A stretch of 64,000 bases of DNA, from the NCBI GenBank assembly GCA_024707145.1, contig JANQAI010000012.1, positions 62,001-126,000 on the forward strand. Direction: 5' to 3'. The DNA comes from Magnetospirillum sp. GTDB lineage: Bacteria > Pseudomonadota > Alphaproteobacteria > Rhodospirillales > Magnetospirillaceae. The notes under the pieces are model-generated. The model saw only the letters and a list, made by a program, of their open reading frames with translations, did no database searches and was not told the DNA's origin. Shown here in pieces: positions 23,472 through 31,059 of the stretch. The position numbers and the translations under genes are program-made. Each line of letters begins with the position of its first letter. Position 1 is the first letter of the stretch.

Positions 23472-23801
23472 ATGTCCATCCTCGACACCTTCGCCGCCAA
23501 GGGAACCACCTCTCTGGCCAATTTCGTCGGCGACGCCGAGACGGCGTTCTGGGTGCGCGCGCGGCGCAACCGCCTGCTGGCCGATTGGGCCTGCGACCTG
23601 ACCGACGAGAACAACCAGGCCTATCTGCGCCTGCTGCTGGATGCCGATTTCGCCAAGGTGGAAAGCAGGGCCGAGGAAGGCTTCCTGATGCTGAAGATCC
23701 GCAACGACCTGATGGGCTTCGGCGTTTTCCTGTCGCCGGAAGAACTGAAGGACGTCTGCCGTCGCTTCGAGCGGCAGGCGTGGCTGGAACGACAGACATA
23801 A
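23472..23801 (+). CDS. DUF1476-like protein (ATPase inhibitor zeta subunit family)
   Basis: 109 residues. The segment 'AETAFWVRARRNRLLADWACDL', then 'AYLRLLLDADFAK', 'LKIRNDLMGFGVFLSPEEL' follows the DUF1476 pattern (E..F...ARRN+LL..WAA...Y....V.ADF....K+..DL...G..). In Paracoccus the zeta subunit of this family inhibits reverse rotation of the F1Fo-ATPase. This copy is divergent, and the usual N-terminal inhibitory segment ('DREKAFENKFA') is replaced by 'FAAKGTTSLANFVGD', so its role may differ. No clear ribosome site precedes the ATG. Confidence 0.65.
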   Translation: MSILDTFAAKGTTSLANFVGDAETAFWVRARRNRLLADWACDLTDENNQAYLRLLLDADFAKVESRAEEGFLMLKIRNDLMGFGVFLSPEELKDVCRRFERQAWLERQT

Positions 23802-23824
23802 CCCACGCGCAAGGGCCCGATCCC

Positions 23825-24073
23825 ATGGATGACGCCACCGCCGAGCGACTTTACCGCCACCTTTACGCTTCGCTGGACCACGACAATGCCGGCGACCTGG
23901 AGACCTTCGGGCGCAACTTCCTGCAGAACGGCGCCATGTGGGACCGCCTAGCCGATCTGTTCCCCACCATCAAGGCCTCGGAACTGCGCGGCGTGATGAT
24001 GCGGGCCTTCGAACAATGGCAGCGCGACCATGCCCAGTGCGACCACCCGTCGCACCATCACCACCTCCACTGA
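23825..24073 (+). CDS. Hypothetical protein with histidine-rich C-terminus, 82 residues
   Basis: Starts at ATG 23825, 24 bases after the DUF1476-like gene. Mostly helical and soluble ('TAERLYRHLYASLDHDN', 'FLQNGAMWDRLADLFPTIKASELRGVMMRAFEQWQRDH') and ends in 'CDHPSHHHHLH'. The terminal Cys/His cluster is a likely metal-binding tail. No family is recognised. It is the second His-tailed small protein within 800 bases. Confidence 0.65.
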   Translation: MDDATAERLYRHLYASLDHDNAGDLETFGRNFLQNGAMWDRLADLFPTIKASELRGVMMRAFEQWQRDHAQCDHPSHHHHLH

Positions 24074-24220
24074 TCGATCGGGCACGAATTTCGCATTCCC
24101 CGTCTCCGGGGGACGGTGCCGCCCGCCGCATTTTTTTCGCAGGCGATGGCTTCACCATGCGTATAAGCCGACAAGGACTTGGGCGCCGGCCGGCGTGCGA
24201 CGGAGACAGTAACCCTGACC

Positions 24221-24775
24221 ATGGACGACGAAAGCCTGCTCTTGGCCGTGGGCCGCGGAGACCACCGGGCTTTCGCAGCTTTGATGGAAAGGCACGGCGC
24301 CTTCGCGCTGGCCCTGGCAATGCGCATGACCGGCAATCCCCAGGACGCCGAGGAAGTGGCCCAGGAGGCCTTCCTGCGGGTATGGTCGATGGCCGGGCGC
24401 TGGCGCCCGGGCGGGGCCCGCTTCACCACCTGGCTGTACCGCGTGGTCGTGAATCTGTGCCTGGACCGCAAGCGCCGCGCGCCCATGCTGGCCCTGGACG
24501 ACGTGGCCGAGCCGGCCGATCCTACCCCGTCGGGGTTGGACTCCTGCGCCGCCGGACAGGCCCACATGCTGGTGGCGGCGGCGCTGGCGGCGCTGCCCGG
24601 CCGTCAGCGGGCGGCGGTCTCGCTGTGCTATTTCGGCGAGGTCAGCTGCCAGGAGGCCGCCGACAGCCTGGAGATTTCGCTGTCGGCCCTGGAATCGTTG
24701 CTTGTTCGCGGCCGGCGGGCCTTGCGGACCTATTTCGCCCGCCGGGGCCTGAAGAAGACGGGAGACGTGCTATGA
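24221..24775 (+). CDS. ECF-type RNA polymerase sigma factor
   Basis: 184 residues. Region 2 ('GDHRAFAALMERHGAFALALAMRMTGNPQDAEEVAQEAFLRVW...FTTWLYRVVVNLCLDRKRR') and region 4 ('ALPGRQRAAVSLCYFGEVSCQEAADSLEISLSALESLLVRGRRALR') are complete, with no extra C-terminal domain. The ATG at 24221 is chosen because it begins the conserved 'DDESLLLAVGRGD'; an upstream in-frame start adds 14 residues. The stop overlaps the anti-sigma start by four bases. The gene set (sigma, anti-sigma, metal-sensor-like protein) resembles Cnr-type envelope metal-response systems. Confidence 0.92.
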   Translation: MDDESLLLAVGRGDHRAFAALMERHGAFALALAMRMTGNPQDAEEVAQEAFLRVWSMAGRWRPGGARFTTWLYRVVVNLCLDRKRRAPMLALDDVAEPADPTPSGLDSCAAGQAHMLVAAALAALPGRQRAAVSLCYFGEVSCQEAADSLEISLSALESLLVRGRRALRTYFARRGLKKTGDVL

Positions 24776-25233
24776 CGCTGGACCAGTTCGCCGACCTGCT
24801 CGACCGGTTCGGCAGCCGGCGCGAGGATTGGCCGGCAGCCGAGGGAACCAAGGCCGACCGGCTGCTGGCCCTATCGCCCGAGGCCGAAGCCCTGCTGGCC
24901 ACCGCCCGGCGCGTGGACGCGCTGATGCGGGCCGGCGACCCCGGCGGAACCATCGACTCGGACGCAGTGGCCCGGCTTTCCCATTCGGTCCTTGCCAAGC
25001 TTCCGCCCATGGGGACACGGCGCCGCCCGCGGTGGCAGGCAACGTTGGAGCGATTGGGCCTGGTGCTGGGCGCCGGCCGCGAATGGGGCCCCCGCTTCGC
25101 CGTTTCGGCGGCGGCGGCGGCCGTGCTGGGACTGGTTGCCGGCGGCATTCTGCCCGTCGGCGACAGCCAGGAAATGTCGGCGGCGGAGCTGCTGGCCATG
25201 TCGAACACCTATCTGCCGCTGGACGCGCGATGA
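24772..25233 (+). CDS. Probable anti-sigma factor, single-pass membrane protein
   Basis: 153 residues. The cytoplasmic N-terminal part (1-105) has 'FADLLDRFGSRREDWPA' and 'SPEAEALLATARRVDALM'. One membrane helix ('FAVSAAAAAVLGLVAGGIL', about 110-128) and a short periplasmic tail follow. Position and topology fit an anti-sigma factor for the ECF sigma just upstream, with ATGA overlap for matched translation. The N-terminal motif recurs in the 83-residue protein at 29916-30167, so it is probably the sigma-binding domain. Confidence 0.8.
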   Translation: MTLDQFADLLDRFGSRREDWPAAEGTKADRLLALSPEAEALLATARRVDALMRAGDPGGTIDSDAVARLSHSVLAKLPPMGTRRRPRWQATLERLGLVLGAGREWGPRFAVSAAAAAVLGLVAGGILPVGDSQEMSAAELLAMSNTYLPLDAR

Positions 25234-25657
25234 CCAACTCGAAACCGTGGCTGTGGCTTCTCGTCGCCTCGCTGGCGCTCAACGTCTTCCTGGGCGTCGC
25301 CGTGGGCACGCACTTCTTCCGCGGGCCGAAGGGTCCCCCCGGCCGGAAAACATGATCCTCGACATGGCCCAGGGCCTGCCGGAAGCGGATGCACGCATTC
25401 TGCGCCAGGCGCTCGAAGCCCATCGCCCGGAGTTGGACAATGACGAGGACCCGCGGCTCGGCAGCGAGCAGATGCGCCAGGTCCTGTCGGCCGATCCGTT
25501 CGACCTCGAGGCGTTCAGGCGCATGTCTAGCCAATTCCGTGCCAGACAGGAGCGCCGGGGCGAGGTCATCACCGCCATCATGGCGGACGCCCTGCCCCGC
25601 ATGTCGCCCGAGGGCCGCCGGCACCTGGCCGACCATCCGCCGCGCCCGCCGCGCTGA
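25230..25657 (+). CDS. Periplasmic heavy-metal-sensor-like protein (apparent frameshift)
   Basis: Composite of about 142 residues, with one base missing in the C6 run at 25335-25340. The N-terminal uncleaved anchor 'WLWLLVASLALNVFLGVAVGTHFF' is followed by a periplasmic helical domain: 'MAQGLPEADARILRQALEAH', 'QVLSADPFDLEAFRRMSSQ', 'IMADALPRMSPEGRRHLAD'. The pattern 'LP...R..L....' with a hooked four-helix domain matches the metal-resistance/CnrX-like (PF13801-type) family that senses metals or envelope stress and controls the anti-sigma. The start overlaps the anti-sigma stop (ATGA). Without the indel it would end after 41 residues. Confidence 0.75.
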
Positions 25658-26020
25658 AGCCGGGCGGAGGTCAGCAAGCTGCGGAAAAACTCCACCAGCC
25701 ATCTGCCGTCTCATCACCTCCGCGAAAGCGGGGGTCCATCCCGGGCCAAGATCTGCCGTGTAACGGTAAAAGGCGTGCTGGCGGGTGCATGGATTCCCGC
25801 TTGCGCGGGAATGACGGGAGGAATTCGGGTTTCTCCGCAGCCAGCTCGGCAGATTTTGCCGGCCCGCCCGGCAATTCCTGCCCGCCACCCGGCAAGTATT
25901 TCCTAGCTAGATGTTTGATTTTTCTGTCTTTTTCTGCGCCAGCTTCGGCCCGATGGGGCGTATAAAGGAACAAGGAGCGTCCGACGCGCCGACACAGGAA
26001 CCAGACGGAAGCCCAGCGCG
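25658..26020. other. Intergenic region before the second ECF sigma gene
   Basis: No gene seen. The first half is taken by a REP-like palindrome (25709-25817). The second half contains 'GGCAGATTTTGCCGG' and 'CCCGCCACCCGGCAAG' blocks and should hold the promoter of the ECF sigma gene at 26021. No -35/-10 pair could be assigned with confidence. Confidence 0.45.
25709..25817. repeat. REP-like palindromic element
   Basis: The left arm 'TCATCACCTCCGCGAAAGCGGGGGTCCAT' and the right arm 'ATGGATTCCCGCTTGCGCGGGAATGACGG' are imperfect reverse complements, enclosing about 50 bases. It belongs to the same family as 10474-10553 but is more diverged and has a longer insert. Confidence 0.7.
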
Positions 26021-26635
26021 ATGATGACACACCCCTCGCTGAACAGCCGCCCGGCCCCCGCCATGCTGACCGAGGCCGACGACGACACCCTGCTGGAGCG
26101 CATGAAGGCCGACGACGCCGAGGCCTACCGCATCCTGGTGGAGCGTCACGTGGACCGCGCCTACGCGCTGGCCCTGCGCACCCTGCGCAATCCCGCCGAC
26201 GCCGAGGACGTGGCCCAGGAGGCCCTGGTCAAGGCCTGGACCCACCGCCATTCCTGGCAGGCGGGCAAGGCCAAGTTCTCCACCTGGCTGTACCGGGTGG
26301 TGTTCAACCGCTGCATCGACCTGAAGCGGCTGCCGTCCAACGCCTGCCTGGACGACGTGGCCGAGCCCGAGGACGGCCAGCCCGACAGCGTGGACGCCAT
26401 CCACCGCCGCCAGGTCTACGACCGGCTGGGCGACGCCATGGCCTCCATGCCCGACCAGCAGCGCGCGGCGCTGACGCTGGCCTATTTCGACGACATGGGC
26501 AACGCCGAGATCGCCCAGGTCCTGGGCACCACGGTGCAGGCGGTGGAAAGCCTGCTCAAGCGCGGCCGCCAGGGCCTGCGCGAGCGCCTGCGCCGCGCCG
26601 AGCGCGACATCCGCCACGTTTTCGCCGAGGGTTGA
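26021..26635 (+). CDS. ECF-type RNA polymerase sigma factor
   Basis: 204 residues. Region 2 'DDAEAYRILVERHVDRAYALALRTLRNPADAEDVAQEALVKAW...FSTWLYRVVFNRCIDLKR' and region 4 'MPDQQRAALTLAYFDDMGNAEIAQVLGTTVQAVESLLKRGRQGLRERL' are complete. It is clearly related to the ECF factor at 24221 (same 'LDDVAEP' linker). It lacks an adjacent anti-sigma gene; the next gene is flagellin. A short anti-sigma-like protein appears 3.3 kb downstream, after fliS. No regulon can be read from the sequence. Confidence 0.92.
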   Translation: MMTHPSLNSRPAPAMLTEADDDTLLERMKADDAEAYRILVERHVDRAYALALRTLRNPADAEDVAQEALVKAWTHRHSWQAGKAKFSTWLYRVVFNRCIDLKRLPSNACLDDVAEPEDGQPDSVDAIHRRQVYDRLGDAMASMPDQQRAALTLAYFDDMGNAEIAQVLGTTVQAVESLLKRGRQGLRERLRRAERDIRHVFAEG

Positions 26636-26687
26636 AAATCTCCGCTTCGCTGAGGGGGTTGAAAATCTCCGCTTCGCTGAGGGGGCT
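26631..26687. repeat. Tandem 27-bp direct repeat at the end of the ECF sigma gene
   Basis: The unit TTGAAAATCTCCGCTTCGCTGAGGG starts at 26632 and again at 26659, period 27, with a partial third start (CTGAA). The first copy contains the sigma gene's TGA stop, so the duplication is immediately 3' of the coding region. Confidence 0.8.
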
Positions 26688-26796
26688 GAAGAATCACCGC
26701 CTGGATGACGACGCGGCTCCGTTCCAACCCTGAAGGCCGTCCGACGATGGCCCAATCCCGCAAGCGGGATGGAATGGATCAGAAGGAGACCCCGTC

Positions 26797-27624
26797 ATGC
26801 CCGTCATCGCCACCAATACGGCCGCCAATTCGGCCCTTCGCTACCTGAACCTCAACTCCGAAGCCGAATCGAGCATCACCTCGAAGCTGGCCTCGGGCTC
26901 GCGCATCACCAAGGCCTCGGACGACGCCTCCGGCCTGGCCATCGGCACCCGCATCCAGTCCGACGTCACCGTGCTCAGCCAGGCGGCCACCAACGCCAGC
27001 CAGGCCACCGCCATCCTGCAGACCGCCGACGGCGGCCTGGCCCGCATCAGCGACATCCTGCAGCGCATGAAGTCCCTGGCCACCCAGTCCAATTCCGGCT
27101 CGGTGACCGACAGCGAGCGTGCCTACATCAACTCGGAATACACCGAGTTGAAGAACGAAATCGACGGCATCGCCCAGTCCACCCGCTATAACGGCGTGTC
27201 GCTGCTGGACGGCACCGGCGTCTATGCCTCGGGCGTCAACTTCATGGTCGGCACCTCCACCTCGGACACCATCCAGGTGAAGGTCGCCGACGTGGATTCC
27301 ACCGCCCTGGGCATCAATACCAGCGCCGTCGGCAGCCAGACCAACGCGGCCACCGCCATCGGCCTGCTGGACACCGCCATCAGCACGCTGTCCAGCGCCC
27401 GCGCCTCGGTGGGCGCCAGCATGTCGCGCTTCGACTTCCGCTCGCAGACCATCGCCACCTCGCAGGAAAACCTGAGCGCGGCGCAGTCGGCGGTCATGGA
27501 TGCCGACGTGGCGTCGGAAAAGTCCAAGCTGGCATCGGCCGACGTGAAGGCCCAGGCGGCCATCGCCGCCCTGACCCAGGCCAACCAGATGCCGCAGAAC
27601 CTTCTCAGCCTGTTGAAAAGCTAA
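26797..27624 (+). CDS. fliC: Flagellin
   Basis: 275 residues, a short flagellin. The conserved N-terminal D0/D1 helix ('IATNTAANSALRYLNLN...LASGSRITKASDDASGLAIGTRI', 'TAILQTADGGLARISDILQRMKSLATQS') and C-terminal D1/D0 helix ('SVGASMSRFDFRSQTIATSQENLSAAQSAVMDADVASE...NQMPQNLLSLLK') flank a reduced variable region of about 80 residues. Exported by the flagellar type III system. AAGGAG lies nine bases before the ATG. Followed by a strong intrinsic terminator before fliD. Confidence 0.95.
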   Translation: MPVIATNTAANSALRYLNLNSEAESSITSKLASGSRITKASDDASGLAIGTRIQSDVTVLSQAATNASQATAILQTADGGLARISDILQRMKSLATQSNSGSVTDSERAYINSEYTELKNEIDGIAQSTRYNGVSLLDGTGVYASGVNFMVGTSTSDTIQVKVADVDSTALGINTSAVGSQTNAATAIGLLDTAISTLSSARASVGASMSRFDFRSQTIATSQENLSAAQSAVMDADVASEKSKLASADVKAQAAIAALTQANQMPQNLLSLLKS

Positions 27625-27654
27625 GGCAACTCCGCCGGAGCGTTCCGAGGCGCC

Positions 27655-27691
27655 GGGCGGAACGGCCTGACCACCGTTCCGCCCATCTTTT
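27655..27691 (+). terminator. Intrinsic terminator between flagellin and fliD
   Basis: An 11-bp perfect stem (GGGCGGAACGG 27655-27665 with CCGTTCCGCCC 27674-27684), 8-base loop, then ATCTTTT. It probably lets flagellin be made in excess over the downstream cap protein. Confidence 0.8.
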
Positions 27692-27706
27692 CCGAGGAGG
27701 CGTGGC

Positions 27707-29419
27707 ATGACCACCGTCAGCAGTTCGACGTCATCCACCTCGACCACGTCGACCAGCAGCACCGACTACCTGAGCTTCGACACCGAAGCGCTGGTGGAGG
27801 CCAAGCTGGCCTCCCGCTACGCCCGCATCGACAGCCTGGAGGCCGAGGCCAGCGCCAACGAGACCAAGATCGCCGCCTACCAGGACATGCAGGATCTATT
27901 GCAGACCCTGACCACCAGCCTGGACGCCCTGCGCGCCAATCCCAGCAGCGCCGGCAAGACCACCGACGTCTTCCGCGACCGCGCCGCCTACCTGACCTCG
28001 TCGACCTCGGCCTCGGCGGACACGTACATGTCGGCCACGGTGGAGGAAGGCACCGACATCGGCACCCACACCGTCGAGATCACCCAGATCGCCAAGGCCA
28101 ACATCGTCGCCAGCGCGGCCCAGGATTCGAAATACGACGATTTGGACGTGGAGGGCGTCATCACCCTGGGCACCAAGCGCGGCACCACCGCCGGCGGCAC
28201 CGCCCAGATCACCATCACCAGGACCATGTCCCTGGCCGATATGGCCGACGCCATCAACGCCGAGACCACCACCACCGGCGTGAAGGCCTCGGTGATGCAA
28301 GTATCCGACGGCTCGTACCTGCTGGTGCTGACCACCAGCGAGACCGGCCAGACCATCATCATGAGCGACACCAGCGGCACGGCGCTGAGTTCGACGCTGG
28401 GCATGGGCACCGCGGCGGCCGACGGCACCATCACCGTGGACGCCGACAACGTCCTGCAGGCGGCCCAGGACGCCGTCTTCAAGGTGGACGGCGTCCAGAT
28501 CACGCGGGCCACCAACGACGTGGACGACGTGCTGGACGGCGTCACCCTGCACCTTTATGCGGCCCCCACCACCGCCACCACCCTGACGCTGGAGATCGAC
28601 AACGATCTGACCGGGGTGAAGAAGGCCATCAACAGCTTCGTCGAGGCCTACAACGCCTTCCGCGACTTCGTGCTGACCAACCAGTCCACCGCCAGCGACG
28701 GCACGGCCAGCGACGGCGCCACCCTGTTCGGCGACGCCACCCTGCGCGACACCGCCCAGCAGGTCCAGGGCATCCTGAGCTCCGGGGTGGACGAAGCCAG
28801 CCTGGCCCTGCTCGGCATCACCTTCGACGAGAACAACAAGCTGACGGTGGACGACAGCGCCCTGTCCAACGCGCTGCTGAACGACTTCGACGCCATCCGG
28901 ACGCTGTTCAGCTATTCCATGACCGCCTCGTCGGGGGACCTGGGCCTGGTGCGCCACCCCGACAGCAGCCTGGACTTCACCCTGGACCTGACGGTGAGCG
29001 GCGACACCCTGACCGCCGCCGTCGGCGGGAATACCGCGCTGTTCGACGTCAGCGGCTCGGCCGGCAGCGGCTGGACGCTGACCGGCAAGGCCGGCACCGA
29101 GTACGAGGGCCTGACCCTGGTCTATACCGGCAGGACCTCGAAAGCCATCACGGTGGAGTTGAGCCAGGGCATCGCCGACCAGCTTTACAACCGCGTCGAC
29201 AAGGTCGCCAACGAGAGCGGCGGCACCCTTTACGACCTCATCGGTTCGCTGAAAAGCGCCAACAGCGATCTCGACGACCGCATCTCGGCGCTGGAAAGCT
29301 CCACCAGTTCCTACAAGTCGTCGCTGACCACCATGTACGCCAACATCGCGTCACGGCTGGCCACCGCCCAGACGACCCTCGACCTGCTCAAGGCATTGCT
29401 TAACGCCGACAGCAACTAG
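27707..29419 (+). CDS. fliD: Flagellar hook-associated protein 2 (filament cap)
   Basis: 570 residues. The Ser/Thr-rich start is followed by 'DYLSFDTEALVEAKLASRYARIDSLEAEASANETKIAAYQDMQDLLQTL', the FliD N-terminal coiled-coil. The middle has repeated 'HTVEITQIAKANIVAS'-type strands and 'NDLTGVKKAINSFVEAYNAF'. The end, 'SLKSANSDLDDRISALESSTSSYKSSLTTMYANI..RLATAQTTLDLLKALL', is the conserved C-terminal coil. It forms the pentameric cap that folds flagellin at the filament tip. GAGGAGG lies five to six bases upstream. fliS follows after 9 bases. Confidence 0.93.
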   Translation: MTTVSSSTSSTSTTSTSSTDYLSFDTEALVEAKLASRYARIDSLEAEASANETKIAAYQDMQDLLQTLTTSLDALRANPSSAGKTTDVFRDRAAYLTSSTSASADTYMSATVEEGTDIGTHTVEITQIAKANIVASAAQDSKYDDLDVEGVITLGTKRGTTAGGTAQITITRTMSLADMADAINAETTTTGVKASVMQVSDGSYLLVLTTSETGQTIIMSDTSGTALSSTLGMGTAAADGTITVDADNVLQAAQDAVFKVDGVQITRATNDVDDVLDGVTLHLYAAPTTATTLTLEIDNDLTGVKKAINSFVEAYNAFRDFVLTNQSTASDGTASDGATLFGDATLRDTAQQVQGILSSGVDEASLALLGITFDENNKLTVDDSALSNALLNDFDAIRTLFSYSMTASSGDLGLVRHPDSSLDFTLDLTVSGDTLTAAVGGNTALFDVSGSAGSGWTLTGKAGTEYEGLTLVYTGRTSKAITVELSQGIADQLYNRVDKVANESGGTLYDLIGSLKSANSDLDDRISALESSTSSYKSSLTTMYANIASRLATAQTTLDLLKALLNADSN

Positions 29420-29428
29420 GAGGCCACG

Positions 29429-29830
29429 ATGACCCCGCGCCATGCCATTTCCGCCTATCAGAACGCCATCCAGACCACGCCGCCGCTGCAGGCGGTGGTG
29501 CTGCTGTACGACGGTATCCTGATGCGCCTGCACAACGCCGCCACCGCCGCCGCCCGCGGCGATTACGGCGAGCAGTTCAATCAGGTGCTGCGCGCCACCG
29601 ACCTTTTGCGCGGCCTGCTGGCGGCACTGGATTCCGGCCAAGGCGGCAGCCTGGCCGAACGCCTGCGCGACACCTACGAAGCCAACATGCGGGCGATGAT
29701 GACCACGGTGGGCCGCCCCAATGCCGAGGACTGCCTGCACCGCATCGCCGACGGCCTGCGCGAATTGCGCAACGCCTGGAGCGACATCGCCGGCATGCCG
29801 CCCACGGCAGCCCCTTCCCCCGTCGCCTGA
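29429..29830 (+). CDS. fliS: Flagellin export chaperone FliS
   Basis: 133 residues, all helical. 'AISAYQNAIQTTPPLQAVVLLYDGILMRLHNA' is the FliS signature (Y...I.T..P..LI.LLYDG....L..A). 'GGSLAERLRDTYEANMRAMMTTVGRPNAEDCLHRIADGLRELRNAW' completes the four-helix bundle. It caps the flagellin C-terminus and prevents cytoplasmic polymerisation. Nine bases after fliD, so a fliD-fliS unit. Confidence 0.93.
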   Translation: MTPRHAISAYQNAIQTTPPLQAVVLLYDGILMRLHNAATAAARGDYGEQFNQVLRATDLLRGLLAALDSGQGGSLAERLRDTYEANMRAMMTTVGRPNAEDCLHRIADGLRELRNAWSDIAGMPPTAAPSPVA

Positions 29831-29865
29831 GGTTGTAAAGACCCAACCGATTGGGCTAAAGTCAT

Positions 29866-29892
29866 GCGCCCGGCAAAGACCGGGCGTCTTCT
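29866..29892 (+). terminator. Possible intrinsic terminator after fliS
   Basis: Stem CGCCCGG (29867-29873) with CCGGGCG (29880-29886), 6-base loop, then TCTTCT. A short stem and weak T-run make it a moderate candidate. Confidence 0.5.
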
Positions 29893-29915
29893 GCCGACGA
29901 AGAAATCGAGGCGCC

Positions 29916-30167
29916 ATGACTTCTTCCACCCTCTCCGTCGAGGGATTCCGGGACCTGCTCGACCGCTTGGGCGGTGACCTGTCCTGCTGGCCGGCGCCCG
30001 AACGCCAGGCCGCCACCGCCCTCATCGAGCAATCGCCCGAGGCCCAGCAGATGTTGGCCGAGGCACGCCGCCTCGATGCCGGTCTGAGCCGCCCGCCCAG
30101 CGCCCCCAAGGGCTTGGCCGACCGTATCGTCAAGACGGCCCTCGGAAAGGATGACGGGCAGGACTGA
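29916..30167 (+). CDS. Short anti-sigma-like protein, 83 residues
   Basis: 'FRDLLDRLGGDLSCWPAPERQAATALIEQSPEAQQMLAEARRLDAGL' aligns well with the N-terminal domain of the membrane anti-sigma factor at 24772-25233 (shared F..LLDR.G...-WPA...SPEA...LA.ARR.DA). It has no membrane helix, ending after a basic 'LADRIVKTALGKDDGQD'. It may be a soluble anti-sigma factor or antagonist. Its place after fliS, with the orphan ECF sigma factor just before flagellin, suggests that pairing, but this is inference. Confidence 0.7.
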   Translation: MTSSTLSVEGFRDLLDRLGGDLSCWPAPERQAATALIEQSPEAQQMLAEARRLDAGLSRPPSAPKGLADRIVKTALGKDDGQD

Positions 30168-30376
30168 AAAGCCGCCCGGAAACCGTCCATCCTCCGTATC
30201 AACAATGACCGCGACACGCCCCGGGCGTAGCCGCGCCATTCTGCTTGCCGCCGAGCTAAGCATCTGAACGGAAAGGAAATTCACCGACCGGATCGCATGA
30301 CCGCTCCGTAGAAGCCTGTGAAGGGACGCGGCAAAGACGCCGATGACGTCCCAAGGCAGAAGCGGAGTGCGTCGCC

Positions 30377-31045
30377 ATGGTTGACTCGGTCGGTTCCTCC
30401 AGTTCGTCGTTGCTGAACGGCGCGACCAGCGCGAGCAGCAGCAGCCTCTCGGCCAGCTACGACATGTTCCTGCAACTGCTCGTCACCCAGTTGCAGACGC
30501 AGAACCCGCTGGACCCCGCCGACGCCACCGAATTCACCCAGCAGTTGGCCACCTATGCCGGGCTGGAGCAGCAGATCGCCACCAACGACAAGCTGGATTC
30601 GGTCCTCGGCAATTTCGACTCGCTGTCCTTCTCCACCGGCGTCGGCTACCTGGGCCGCAACGTCGAGGCCGACACCGACACCCTGACCATGGGCGACGAC
30701 GGCACCGTGGACGCCACCTGGAAGTACTCGCTCGGCGCCACCGCCGACAAGGTGAAGCTCGAGGTCCTCGACTCCGACGGCAATGTGGTGTGGAGCGGCA
30801 CCGGCGAGACCGCGTCGGGCGACCACAGCTTCACCTGGGACGGCAAGGACAGCAAGGGCAACGCCGTCGCCGCCGGCGACTACACGCTCAAGGTCACCGC
30901 CACCGACGCGGACAACGCCGACATCGACGCCACCATCCACATCCGCGGCGCCGTCACGGCGGTGGATTCCTCCGACGGCAGCACGGTGCTGGAACTGGGC
31001 GACACCCGGATCGGCCTGGGCTCCATCGTCCGCCTCGCCGCCTGA
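30377..31045 (+). CDS. flgD: Flagellar hook assembly scaffold FlgD
   Basis: 222 residues. The N-terminal export region 'SLSASYDMFLQLLVTQLQTQNPLDPADATEFTQQLATYAGLEQQI' is the FlgD hallmark (F...L..QL..QDP..P.....F..QLA....+EQ). A FlgD-type Ig-like domain with 'VVWSGTGETASGDHSFTWDGKDSKGNAVAAGDYTLKVTATD' and a C-terminal tudor-like part follow. FlgD caps the growing hook and is discarded. About 210 bases separate it from the gene before; flgE follows after 14 bases. Confidence 0.94.
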   Translation: MVDSVGSSSSSLLNGATSASSSSLSASYDMFLQLLVTQLQTQNPLDPADATEFTQQLATYAGLEQQIATNDKLDSVLGNFDSLSFSTGVGYLGRNVEADTDTLTMGDDGTVDATWKYSLGATADKVKLEVLDSDGNVVWSGTGETASGDHSFTWDGKDSKGNAVAAGDYTLKVTATDADNADIDATIHIRGAVTAVDSSDGSTVLELGDTRIGLGSIVRLAA

Positions 31046-31059
31046 CCGGGAGATCGAAA

